Origin: Phycisphaerales bacterium UBA1926
GTDB taxonomy: Bacteria; Planctomycetota; Phycisphaerae; Phycisphaerales; UBA1924
Direction: 5' to 3'
Assembly (NCBI GenBank): GCA_002337215.1
Contig: DDFO01000038.1
Location: forward strand, 80,692 to 87,305
DNA: 6,614 nt
Within the stretch, counting starts at the first letter, position 1. Each line of letters begins with the position of its first letter. This document shows positions 1 through 6,175 of this stretch, piece by piece. Both the position numbers and the translations under genes were made by a program. The notes beneath the pieces are model-generated. The model had not been told where the DNA came from. It saw only the letters and a program-made list of their open reading frames with translations, and searched no databases.

Positions 1-71
1 ACCCCGAACCTCGGGGGCCCGCATCCGTTTTGGGACGACCGGATCGCCTGGGCGATCTCGATGCAGACGAG

Positions 72-103
72 AAAAACGCCCGGGGCATGCACCGCGGGCG
101 TTT
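72..103 (-). terminator. Intrinsic terminator closing the minus-strand gene run
   Basis: A perfect 9-bp inverted repeat (AAACGCCCG at 74-82 and CGGGCGTTT at 95-103) encloses a 12-base loop. Read on the minus strand, the GC-rich stem is followed directly by five T (76-72), the normal form of a Rho-independent terminator. It lies 37 bases downstream of the lipoprotein stop codon and so probably ends the queA-murE-murF-mraY-lipoprotein transcript. On the plus strand the tail is only TTTCT, so it would be a weak terminator in that direction. Confidence 0.8.
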
Positions 104-139
104 CTGATCCCGTTTGACGCCGAACTGGTATCGAGTCGC

Positions 140-577
140 TCAGCCATGCCCGCCGTGCCCGGGATCGGCCGGGGGGTGTTGATCGCTGCTGTTCGCGGGG
201 CTCGTCTGTGCCGGTTTCGGCTTGGGTTGCTTGATCCACGTCACGGTGTCGAGGCTGAGCCAGTGCCGGGTATCGCTCGCGATGCCATCGAGCACGATCC
301 AGTCCGCACCCACGCTGTGCAGTGTCCCGGTGATCGAAACGCCGGCGCCGTTGATCGAATCCGTGCCGATCGGCACCGGCAGGTCCCGCGCTGCCCCGAG
401 CACATCGGGGCGCACGCCGACGGTCGTCTGGGCGCCGATCACGAGCCCCTCGGGCGGCCCGTCGAGGACGACCTGGCTCGCCGAGTTTGTCATCGTGTTG
501 CCACATCCACCGACACCCGCGAGCACGCCCGCGGCAAGCAACGCCGCCGTCGGCATCATCCATGGATTCATTGTCAT
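140..577 (-). CDS. Predicted small lipoprotein of unknown function, last gene of the run
   Basis: Predicted 145-residue exported lipoprotein; I do not recognise the family. A hydrophobic stretch at residues 9-24 (Ala, Leu, Gly, Val) ends in VGGC, a plausible lipobox with Cys25 as the lipidated residue. The first eight residues have no Lys or Arg, which is unusual for a signal peptide. Residues 35-115 look like a compact beta-rich domain with Gly/Val/Ile/Asp-rich strands, including GTLHSVGADWIVLD at 84-97 and HWLSLDTVTWI at 105-115. That pattern loosely recalls small beta-barrels of the Sm/SH3 kind, but this is inference. The tail has a KPKPKP stretch (119 onward) and ends in GHGGHG, a possible flexible metal-binding end. 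ATG at 577 is chosen because GAAAGGGG lies 5 bases upstream. Starts at 667 or 658 in the same frame lack a good ribosome site and would give a 30-residue longer N-terminus with Arg and Lys. It follows mraY by 106 bases and precedes the terminator. Confidence 0.72.
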   Translation of the reverse strand: MTMNPWMMPTAALLAAGVLAGVGGCGNTMTNSASQVVLDGPPEGLVIGAQTTVGVRPDVLGAARDLPVPIGTDSINGAGVSITGTLHSVGADWIVLDGIASDTRHWLSLDTVTWIKQPKPKPAQTSPANSSDQHPPADPGHGGHG

Positions 578-582
578 CACAT

Positions 583-590
583 CCCCTTTC
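583..590 (-). promoter_or_regulatory. Shine-Dalgarno site deciding the lipoprotein start
   Basis: GAAAGGGG on the minus strand ends 5 bases before the ATG at 577. The upstream in-frame ATGs at 667 and 658 have nothing comparable, so this site supports the 145-residue form, which places the lipobox near the N-terminus. Confidence 0.65.
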
Positions 591-592
591 GC

Positions 593-623
593 CGAGAAAC
601 CCAAGACCCATCCGCGAGAAACC
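593..623 (-). repeat. Two 9-base direct repeats in the mraY-lipoprotein gap
   Basis: CGAGAAACC (plus-strand reading) occurs at 593-601 and again at 615-623, with starts 22 bases apart, about two helical turns. Both copies lie just upstream of the lipoprotein ribosome site. The geometry would suit a DNA-binding dimer, but chance cannot be excluded for two short copies. Confidence 0.35.
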
Positions 624-665
624 GGGTTCGCGCCACTGGGCGTACGAAATTCGGTCATCCCGATC

Positions 666-692
666 ATTCTATTTCGGAAGCCGCTACCGCAA
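666..692 (-). promoter_or_regulatory. Candidate internal promoter for the lipoprotein gene
   Basis: On the minus strand TAGAAT (671-666) matches the TATAAT -10 consensus at 5 of 6 positions. TTGCGG (692-687) matches TTGACA at only 3 of 6, with a short 15-base spacer. The -35 part lies inside the last codons of mraY. If used, it would give the lipoprotein its own transcript with a leader of about 80 bases. The -35 and spacing are poor, so this is tentative. Confidence 0.25.
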
Positions 693-1856
693 TTTCAGCG
701 ACGCGATCCCCACCAGACCCAGCAGGATCGCGACGATCCAGAATCGCGTGACGACCTGCGATTCATTCCAACCGCCCAGGTGAAGATGGTGGTGGTAGGG
801 CGCGCACCGGAAGATGCGCTTGCCTCCTGTCGCCCTGAAATACCCGACCTGCAGCACGACCGACCCGATCTCGATCAGAAACGGCGTGCACACCAGCAGC
901 GTGACGATTTCCTGCCGGATCGCGATCGCGATGTAGGCGATCAGCCCACCCAGCGCGAGCGAGCCCGTGTCGCCCATGAATACCAGGGCCGGAGAACCGT
1001 TCCACCAGAGAAAGCCCAGGCACGCGCCCGCCATCGCCGCCGCGACGACCGAGAGCTCGTTCACGAACGCGATGTGCGGCACCAGCAGGTACTGGCTGAA
1101 TCCGTCCGAGCCCGCGATGAACGCAAGGATCATGAGGGCGAACGAGACCGACGTTGAGATGCCGGCCGCGAGCCCATCCATCCCGTCGGTGATGTTCACC
1201 GCGTTGCTCATCCCCGCGACCATCAGCGTCGAGATCGCGATAAACACAACGGGCGACAAGTAGTACAACCCCTCGGCGATCCCCTGCCCCCCCGGCTCGA
1301 ATGTCCGCTGGAAGGGCAGGTTGAGGACGTGGGCGAGATCCGTCGGGTTCTGCGGGTCGTCGCCCGCTTTGTAGGCGAAGAACCCCACCACGAACCCGAT
1401 CCCGAGCTGGAAGACGAGTTTCTCCCAGGCGAGCAGGCCCTGCCGTCCTGTGCCGCGGCGCTGGGCCGTGAGTTTAAGCCAGTCGTCGAACCCGCCCAGC
1501 ACGCTGAGCCAGAGGAGGACCGCGATCGCGAGCTGGACGTGCGTCTGCCGGATGTCGGCCAAGAGCAGCGTCGCGATCAGGATCGCCCCGCAGATCAGGA
1601 TGCCGCCCATCGTGGGCGTGTTCGCCTTGTTGGCGGCGTGCGCCCGCAGGGCCTCCGCGTCGGTCGAGCCCGCGTCGCCGATCTTCAATGCGGTCAGCTT
1701 GCGGATGACGGGCTTCCCGCCCAACAGCACCGTCAGGAAGGCGAGGAAGGCCGCGGCGAACGCCCTGAACTCGGTCTGGTCGAGCACGCGCAGCATGCGG
1801 TACAGCCCGTGCTCATCGAGCCAGCCCCGCGTCGCGTCCACGAACCAATACAGCAT
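684..1856 (-). CDS. mraY: Phospho-N-acetylmuramoyl-pentapeptide-transferase
   Basis: Integral membrane enzyme that transfers phospho-MurNAc-pentapeptide from UDP to undecaprenyl phosphate, making lipid I. The 390-residue product carries every hallmark of the family: KANTPTMGG (77-85), GGFDDWLKL with the Asp124-Asp125 pair (121-129), NAVNITDGMDGL (218-229), FMGDTGSLALGG (293-304, Asp296) and the PYHHH histidine triad (His355-357) near the C-terminus. About ten hydrophobic helices are visible by eye, roughly at 30-46, 84-100, 107-122, 148-163, 198-214, 232-249, 262-284, 300-314, 316-339 and 370-388. It is about 30 residues longer than E. coli MraY (360). By eye about 16 of these lie in the polar loop around 164-196. 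ATG at 1856 has AAGGTG 5 bases upstream. It follows murF after 64 bases and acts on the MurF product. murD, ftsW and murG do not follow it as in the classical dcw cluster. Confidence 0.97.
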   Translation of the reverse strand: MLYWFVDATRGWLDEHGLYRMLRVLDQTEFRAFAAAFLAFLTVLLGGKPVIRKLTALKIGDAGSTDAEALRAHAANKANTPTMGGILICGAILIATLLLADIRQTHVQLAIAVLLWLSVLGGFDDWLKLTAQRRGTGRQGLLAWEKLVFQLGIGFVVGFFAYKAGDDPQNPTDLAHVLNLPFQRTFEPGGQGIAEGLYYLSPVVFIAISTLMVAGMSNAVNITDGMDGLAAGISTSVSFALMILAFIAGSDGFSQYLLVPHIAFVNELSVVAAAMAGACLGFLWWNGSPALVFMGDTGSLALGGLIAYIAIAIRQEIVTLLVCTPFLIEIGSVVLQVGYFRATGGKRIFRCAPYHHHLHLGGWNESQVVTRFWIVAILLGLVGIASLKLR

Positions 1857-1875
1857 CCCTGCACCTTGTGTTGCC

Positions 1876-1903
1876 AGCCGGGCGGTGTCCTTCCGTCCCG
1901 GCT
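1876..1903 (-). other. Inverted repeat in the murF-mraY gap
   Basis: AGCCGGG (1876-1882) and CCCGGCT (1897-1903) form a perfect 7-bp GC-rich stem with a 14-base loop, lying between the murF stop and the mraY ribosome site. No T-run follows, so it is not an intrinsic terminator. It could act as an mRNA stability or processing element, or be incidental in GC-rich DNA. Confidence 0.35.
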
Positions 1904-1920
1904 CCCGGTCCGTTCAAAGA

Positions 1921-3387
1921 CTATCGCCCCTGGGCGACCGCCGCCCGCCCGCGGAGCACGTCGATCAGCCGCTCCAGCCGCATCCCGCGCGACCCCTTGA
2001 GCAGCACCACATCGCCGGGTCGCAGCAAAGCCGCGACAGGATCGGTCCACTCCTCACGGCTCGGAAAAAGTTCGCAGCCCGGCCCAAGATCGCCTACGAC
2101 CTCCGCGAACTGTTCGCCGACGAACAGCCCCAGGTCGATCTCGTCATCCCCCGCGACCCGCACAGCGATCTCGCGATGGGCCTCCGCGGACGCCGGTCCC
2201 ATCTCGAGCATGTCGCCCAGAACCGCAACCCGCCGGGGCTGGTCGCTCTCGGCTCGGTCGGTCTGTACTTGGTCGAACGCCCCGCCCGCGAGCATGCCGA
2301 GCCCGGCGAGCATCGAGTCCGGGTTCGCGTTGTACGCGTCGTTCACCACGCGGATGGTTCCGGAGCCCAATGCGATGTCGACGACTTCGAGCCGCATCTG
2401 GGGCGGGACCGAGGCCGCGAGCCCTTCGCAGACCCGGGTCGGGTCGCACCCCAGGGCGATCGCAACACCGAACGCGATCGCGGCGTTGCAGGCGTTGTGC
2501 GCGCCGGGCAGCGGCAGGCGGACCGGATGCCCCGAGACCGAAAACGCCGAGCCCCCGGCGTGCGAAACGAAATCCGTCACCAGGCAGTCGATTGGGCTGC
2601 CCGCGCGATCGGTGGTTGGACCGACCTCCCCTGCGCGCACAACCCGGCACGAGACGCCCCGCGCTAGTTCGGCATCAAGCTCGGGTGAACCGCCGATGAC
2701 CACCGCGACGCCGTCGTCCGGCGCCGATCGCACAAGGTCCGCCTTCTCCGCCGCGATGCCCGCGACCGACCCGAGGTTCTCGAGGTGGGCTCTCCCGATG
2801 GAGGTGATGACCGCGATGTCCGGCGCCGCGATCGCCGCGAGCCGGCGGATCTCCCCGGGGGCGCTCGTGCCGACTTCGCAGACGAGGTAGCCGTCACTCC
2901 GGCGTGCGTTCAGGATGGTGAGCGGGACGCCGATGTCATTGTTATGACTCTTGGTTGCGTGCGTGCCGGTCATGCCGGCTCCACGGAGGGCTGCATCGAT
3001 CATGCGGACGGTCGTCGTCTTCCCGTTCGAGCCGGTGACGCCGATGACACGGACGTCCTTGAGCGCACGCCGGTAGGCGCCGGCGAGGGCCGCGATCGCC
3101 CCCCGGGTCGAGGCGACCCGGAGCACGCCAACGCCGGCATCGATCTCGATGTCCCGCTCCACGACCACCGCCGATGCCCCGGCCTCCGCCGCGGCACGCA
3201 CGAAATCGTGCCCGTCGACCCGCTCTCCCGGGAACGCAAAGAACAGGTTGCCCGCAATGATTTCACGCGTGTCGATCGACGCCCCCGAGATTGTCGCGGA
3301 CTCGGCCGGGTCGCGGACCCACCGGCCTCCCGTCGCGAGCGCGATGCCAGCAGGGTCCATGCCCTGTCCCCGGATCAGCCCATTCAT
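1921..3387 (-). CDS. murF: UDP-N-acetylmuramoyl-tripeptide--D-alanyl-D-alanine ligase
   Basis: Cytoplasmic ATP-dependent ligase that adds D-Ala-D-Ala to UDP-MurNAc-tripeptide, completing the pentapeptide used by MraY. The 488-residue product has the three-domain Mur ligase layout. An N-terminal substrate domain (about 1-110) includes DTREIIAGNLFFAFPGERVDGHDF (39-62; split for reading: DTRE, then LFFAFPGERVDGHDF). The central ATPase domain has the P-loop GVTGSNGKTTT (116-126), SHNNDIGVPLT (147-157), EVGTSAPGEI (171-180) and ITSIGRAHLENLGS (194-207), with Lys215 as the likely carbamylated lysine. The C-terminal domain has DAYNANPDSM (350-359), VAVLGDMLEMG (388-398) and VLLKGSRGMRLE (461-472). 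NNDIGVPLT and DAYNANP separate MurF from the other Mur ligases. E. coli MurF is 452 residues. ATG at 3387 is chosen because it overlaps the murE stop (ATGA) and has AGGAG 7 bases upstream. This implies translational coupling to murE. The open frame upstream of this ATG has an Arg/Pro-rich shadow composition. Confidence 0.96.
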   Translation of the reverse strand: MNGLIRGQGMDPAGIALATGGRWVRDPAESATISGASIDTREIIAGNLFFAFPGERVDGHDFVRAAAEAGASAVVVERDIEIDAGVGVLRVASTRGAIAALAGAYRRALKDVRVIGVTGSNGKTTTVRMIDAALRGAGMTGTHATKSHNNDIGVPLTILNARRSDGYLVCEVGTSAPGEIRRLAAIAAPDIAVITSIGRAHLENLGSVAGIAAEKADLVRSAPDDGVAVVIGGSPELDAELARGVSCRVVRAGEVGPTTDRAGSPIDCLVTDFVSHAGGSAFSVSGHPVRLPLPGAHNACNAAIAFGVAIALGCDPTRVCEGLAASVPPQMRLEVVDIALGSGTIRVVNDAYNANPDSMLAGLGMLAGGAFDQVQTDRAESDQPRRVAVLGDMLEMGPASAEAHREIAVRVAGDDEIDLGLFVGEQFAEVVGDLGPGCELFPSREEWTDPVAALLRPGDVVLLKGSRGMRLERLIDVLRGRAAVAQGR

Positions 3388-4928
3388 GCCGTGACTCCTG
3401 CTCTTCGGTCGGCGAGTGCGGCGCGCGCATACTCCTGGTCGACGAACCTCCGTGAAACGAGCCGCCCTGAGGAGTTTCGTGACACCTGATCGGTCTCGTG
3501 TCCCTTGCCCGCGATGACCACCACGCCCCCGGCAGCCGCGCCCAGGATCGCCTCCCGGATCGCGATCTCGCGGGCTGTGTGCACCAGCGTGCCGCCTCGG
3601 CGCTCCTTCGGGATGCCCGGCAGGATCGCGTCGATGATCGTCGAGGGCGGTTCGCTTCTTGGGTTGTCGCTGGTCAGCACGATGCGGTCCGCGTTCGCCG
3701 CGGCGACGGCGCCCATTCGCGGTCGCTTTTCGGTGTCCCGGTCGCCGCCGCATCCGAAGACGACGGTCAGTTCCGAGCCCGGTTCGCTCACGGCACGAAC
3801 GGCCGAGAGCACCCGGTCGAGCGCGTCGTCGGTGTGCGCGAAGTCCACGAACACGCGCACATCGTCGCCCGCGCCGTGGACAGGCTCGACCCGGCCCGTG
3901 GGCGCGGTCGCGAGCGAAAGCGCTTGCCCGATGCGGGACGCCCGCTCGGGTTTGTCCATGCCCGCCCGATCGAGCAACCACCAGGCCGCCGCGACCGCCT
4001 GGCAGACATTCATCGCATTGAACCCGCCGATGAGCGGCACGGTTGCTCGGATCTCATGCCCGGCGGTCCGAATCGCCAGGGACTCCCCTTCGATTGACCT
4101 GCTGATCCGCTCGAAGGTCCAGTCCGCGTCCGCGGCCACCCCGCCGACCAGTTCGCGGCACAGGACCGGGCGTCCCGAGGCGACGGCTTCGGCGCTCGCC
4201 GCGACCACGGCGTCGTCGGCGTTGAGGATGCCCGGGGCGTCCCCCCGCAGCAGGCCCAGCAGACGCCGCTTCGCGGTCAGGTATGCCTCGAATGTTTTGT
4301 GGTAGTCAGCGTGATCCCCGGTGATGTTCGTGAAGATTCCCGCGTCGAACGCGATCGCGTCGGCCCGGCGCTGATCGAGCGCATGGCTCGAGACTTCCAT
4401 CACCGCCGCCTCGCACCCCGCGTCCACCATCGTCGCCAGCGTCCGGCTCAGTTCGATCGCGGGAGGGGTCGTCATCGGTGAGGGGGCTGATTCTGAGCCG
4501 TCGTCGATCAGGACGGTCCCGATCATGCCGCAGCGGACGCCGACGCGGTTCATGAGCCCGTGGACGAGGTGGGCGACGGTGGATTTCCCGTTGGTGCCGG
4601 TCACGCCCGCGACGAGCAGCCGGCCGCTCGGGTTGCCGAACAGGCGTTCGGCGCACAGCGCCATGCAGAGCGGGGCTTCGTCGCAGGCGACGACCGCGAC
4701 ACCGTCCGGGCACGTCTCGGGCCGCTCTGTCAGAATCACGGCCGCACCGGCCCGAACGGCGTCGGCGATGAACCGCGTCCCGTCCGCGGTCAGCCCTGCG
4801 CGCGCAACGAACATCGCTCCGGGCAGAACGGTCCGGCTGTCCTCGGTGATATCCGACACACGGACCAAAGCCGGGTCTCCGTGCACGACGCTGACCGGCA
4901 GGCCTTCAATGAGTTCCGCGAGCAGCAT
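3384..4928 (-). CDS. murE: UDP-N-acetylmuramoyl-L-alanyl-D-glutamate--2,6-diaminopimelate ligase
   Basis: Cytoplasmic ATP-dependent ligase that adds the third stem-peptide residue to UDP-MurNAc-L-Ala-D-Glu. From ATG 4928 the product is 514 residues (E. coli 495). Visible motifs are ITEDSRTVLPGAMFVA (27-42), the P-loop GVTGTNGKST (108-117), MTTPP (152-156), MEVSSHALDQRR (177-188), NITGDHADYHKTFEAYLTAK (201-220, Lys220 the likely carbamylated lysine), VDFAHTDDAL (361-370), FGCGGDRDTEKRPRMG (391-406) and AGKGHE (473-478). DNPR at 421-424 is the established meso-DAP-recognition signature; lysine-adding MurE enzymes differ there. Start: MLLAELIEGL lines up with the usual MurE N-terminus, and a weak GGGGA lies 8 bases upstream. 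An in-frame ATG at 4982 would add 18 polar residues, has no ribosome site and sits directly after a strong hairpin. murE lies 98 bases after queA and overlaps murF by 4 bases. Confidence 0.96.
   Translation of the reverse strand: MLLAELIEGLPVSVVHGDPALVRVSDITEDSRTVLPGAMFVARAGLTADGTRFIADAVRAGAAVILTERPETCPDGVAVVACDEAPLCMALCAERLFGNPSGRLLVAGVTGTNGKSTVAHLVHGLMNRVGVRCGMIGTVLIDDGSESAPSPMTTPPAIELSRTLATMVDAGCEAAVMEVSSHALDQRRADAIAFDAGIFTNITGDHADYHKTFEAYLTAKRRLLGLLRGDAPGILNADDAVVAASAEAVASGRPVLCRELVGGVAADADWTFERISRSIEGESLAIRTAGHEIRATVPLIGGFNAMNVCQAVAAAWWLLDRAGMDKPERASRIGQALSLATAPTGRVEPVHGAGDDVRVFVDFAHTDDALDRVLSAVRAVSEPGSELTVVFGCGGDRDTEKRPRMGAVAAANADRIVLTSDNPRSEPPSTIIDAILPGIPKERRGGTLVHTAREIAIREAILGAAAGGVVVIAGKGHETDQVSRNSSGRLVSRRFVDQEYARAALADRRAGVTA
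3395..3399 (-). promoter_or_regulatory. Shine-Dalgarno site for murF inside the end of murE
   Basis: AGGAG on the minus strand lies within the last codons of murE, 7 bases before the murF ATG that overlaps the murE stop. It fixes the murF start at 3387 and supports coupled translation of the two ligases. Confidence 0.7.
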
Positions 4929-4988
4929 CCGTTGAATCCCCGCGCTTTCTCGTGAGCTTGGTGTTGTGATCCGTCCTTGCATGTGTAT

Positions 4989-5004
4989 CGGCGTGCGCGC
5001 GCCG
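4989..5004 (-). other. GC-rich hairpin in the queA-murE gap
   Basis: CGGCG (4989-4993) and CGCCG (5000-5004) pair, with a possible T-G wobble inside, to give a compact 5-6 bp stem with a 4-6 base loop. On the transcript it lies after the queA stop and ends 6 bases before the in-frame ATG at 4982. No T-run follows, so read-through into murE is expected. It would hinder initiation at 4982, which favours the murE start at 4928. Confidence 0.4.
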
Positions 5005-5026
5005 CGCAGCGCAGAATGGGACGCGG

Positions 5027-6175
5027 CTACGGGAGAATGAGCATCGCATCCCCGAAACTGAAGAACCGGTACCGCTCCCGGATCGCCTCGTCGTAGATAG
5101 CGCGGACACGCTCGACGCCTTCGGGAAAGAGGGCCGCGACGAGCGCGAGCAGGGTGGAGCGGGGCAGGTGGAAATTGGTCATGAGCCCGTCGAGCGAGCG
5201 CCACGTGTGCCCGGGTTGGATCAGCAGATCGGTCTCGAGCCATGCCGGTGGCGTATCTTTGAGAGCCGCGAAGGCTTCGAGCGTGCGCGCCGCGGTTGTG
5301 CCGACGGCGATGACCCGGCGAGCGGAGTTCATGCGGGCCCGGGTCGGGTCGGGGATCGAGCACCACTCGGCGTGCATCGGGTGTTCGTTCAGATCGTCGG
5401 CTTCGACGGTCTTGAATGTCCCGGTGCCCACGTGCAGCGTCACGGGCGCGCGCCCGACGCCCGCGTTTTCGAGCCGGTCGAACAAGGCCGGGGTGAAGTG
5501 CAGGCCGGCGGTCGGCGCGGCGACAGACCCTGTTGAGTGCCTGGCCGTCCGGTCGTCCGCGGCATAGATCGTCTGGTAGCGGTCGAGATCGTCGGGCCGG
5601 TCCTGTTCGAGCCCGGCGTCGCGGCGGGCATGAAGGATGTAGGGCGGGAGCGGGGCGAGCCCGACGCACGCCAGCATCTCGGGGGTCAAGGCTCCGGGCG
5701 TGTCGTTGTCCCATGCGGCGAGCAGCCAGGCTCCCGGCTCGGTCGGGTCGGGCGCAAGAAACTCAAGGCGGACCGGTGACGGGAAACCGTCCCGGCTCTG
5801 CACCGCGAGGACGCGCCCCGCGCGGTGCCTGCGTGCTTTGACCAGGGCGCTCCAGATTGTCCGGCCTCGCACCTCCGGCTCGATCGTTCCACGCGCCGGG
5901 TCGCCCGGCGCGACGTCGCGGAGCCAGAGCCCCTCGGCCCTGCCGCCTGTTTCTGTGTTGCTGCCCCGGAAGCGAGCAGGGACGACGCGAGAGTCGTTGG
6001 TGACCAACAGATCGCCCGGCGAGAGCAACGAGGGGAGATCGCGGACAATCCGGTGCTCAAGCCGAGACGGGTCGCTCCGGCTCACGACGAGCATGCGTGC
6101 GGCGTCGCGAGGCTCTGTCGCGGTTGCGGCGATCAGGTCTCCGGGCAACTCAAAGTCGAGGTCGTTGACGAGCAC
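5027..6175 (-). CDS. queA: S-adenosylmethionine:tRNA ribosyltransferase-isomerase
   Basis: Cytoplasmic enzyme that transfers and isomerises the ribose of S-adenosylmethionine onto preQ1 at tRNA position 34, forming epoxyqueuosine in queuosine synthesis. The 382-residue product matches the family throughout: LDFELPGDLIA (6-16), RDAARMLVV (23-31), LLVTNDSRVVPARFRG (56-71), GLAPLPPYI (172-180), DRYQTIYA (198-205), GSVAAPTAGLHF (216-227), VTLHVGTGTFKTVEADDLNE (245-264), VIAVGTTAARTLE (288-300), TDLLIQPGHTW (315-325), MTNFHLPRSTLLALVAALF (332-350) and RYRFFSFGDAML (368-379). It is about 26 residues longer than E. coli QueA (356). Part of the excess is an insert of about 8 residues (206-215) before GSVAAPTAG. 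The start is GTG at 6175, because an in-frame TAA lies 9 bases upstream and the N-terminus aligns with other QueA proteins. No ribosome site is visible. It is first in the minus-strand run, and no preQ1 riboswitch is apparent upstream. Confidence 0.96.
   Translation of the reverse strand: MLVNDLDFELPGDLIAATATEPRDAARMLVVSRSDPSRLEHRIVRDLPSLLSPGDLLVTNDSRVVPARFRGSNTETGGRAEGLWLRDVAPGDPARGTIEPEVRGRTIWSALVKARRHRAGRVLAVQSRDGFPSPVRLEFLAPDPTEPGAWLLAAWDNDTPGALTPEMLACVGLAPLPPYILHARRDAGLEQDRPDDLDRYQTIYAADDRTARHSTGSVAAPTAGLHFTPALFDRLENAGVGRAPVTLHVGTGTFKTVEADDLNEHPMHAEWCSIPDPTRARMNSARRVIAVGTTAARTLEAFAALKDTPPAWLETDLLIQPGHTWRSLDGLMTNFHLPRSTLLALVAALFPEGVERVRAIYDEAIRERYRFFSFGDAMLILP

Noticed and set aside
1..117. 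Plus-strand frame open from the left edge to a TGA at 115-117, as the end of a convergent gene.
   Set aside because: The other two plus frames are also open for long stretches, nothing in the translation is recognisable, and the terminator hairpin would lie within it.
146..2890. Long plus-strand open frames opposite mraY, murF and the lipoprotein gene.
   Set aside because: Their products are rich in Arg, Pro, Ser and His without recognisable motifs, while the minus strand holds well-conserved enzymes. They are shadows typical of high-GC DNA.
3388..3981. Extension of the murF frame upstream into murE.
   Set aside because: The ATG at 3387 has a ribosome site, the ATGA overlap and the normal family N-terminus; upstream residues look like a shadow of murE.
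922..4358. Seven copies of the palindrome GCGATCGC (starts 922, 1522, 2456, 2474, 2828, 3092, 4351), resembling the cyanobacterial HIP1 octamer.
   Set aside because: Every copy falls in the same codon phase and encodes Ala-Ile-Ala as GCG ATC GC(G/C). Codon preference and alanine-rich helices in mraY, murF and murE explain them.
4983..5714. Extension of the murE frame far upstream, opposite-phase to queA.
   Set aside because: The extra residues are Arg/Pro-rich and overlap queA in another frame; family length and N-terminal alignment favour 4928.
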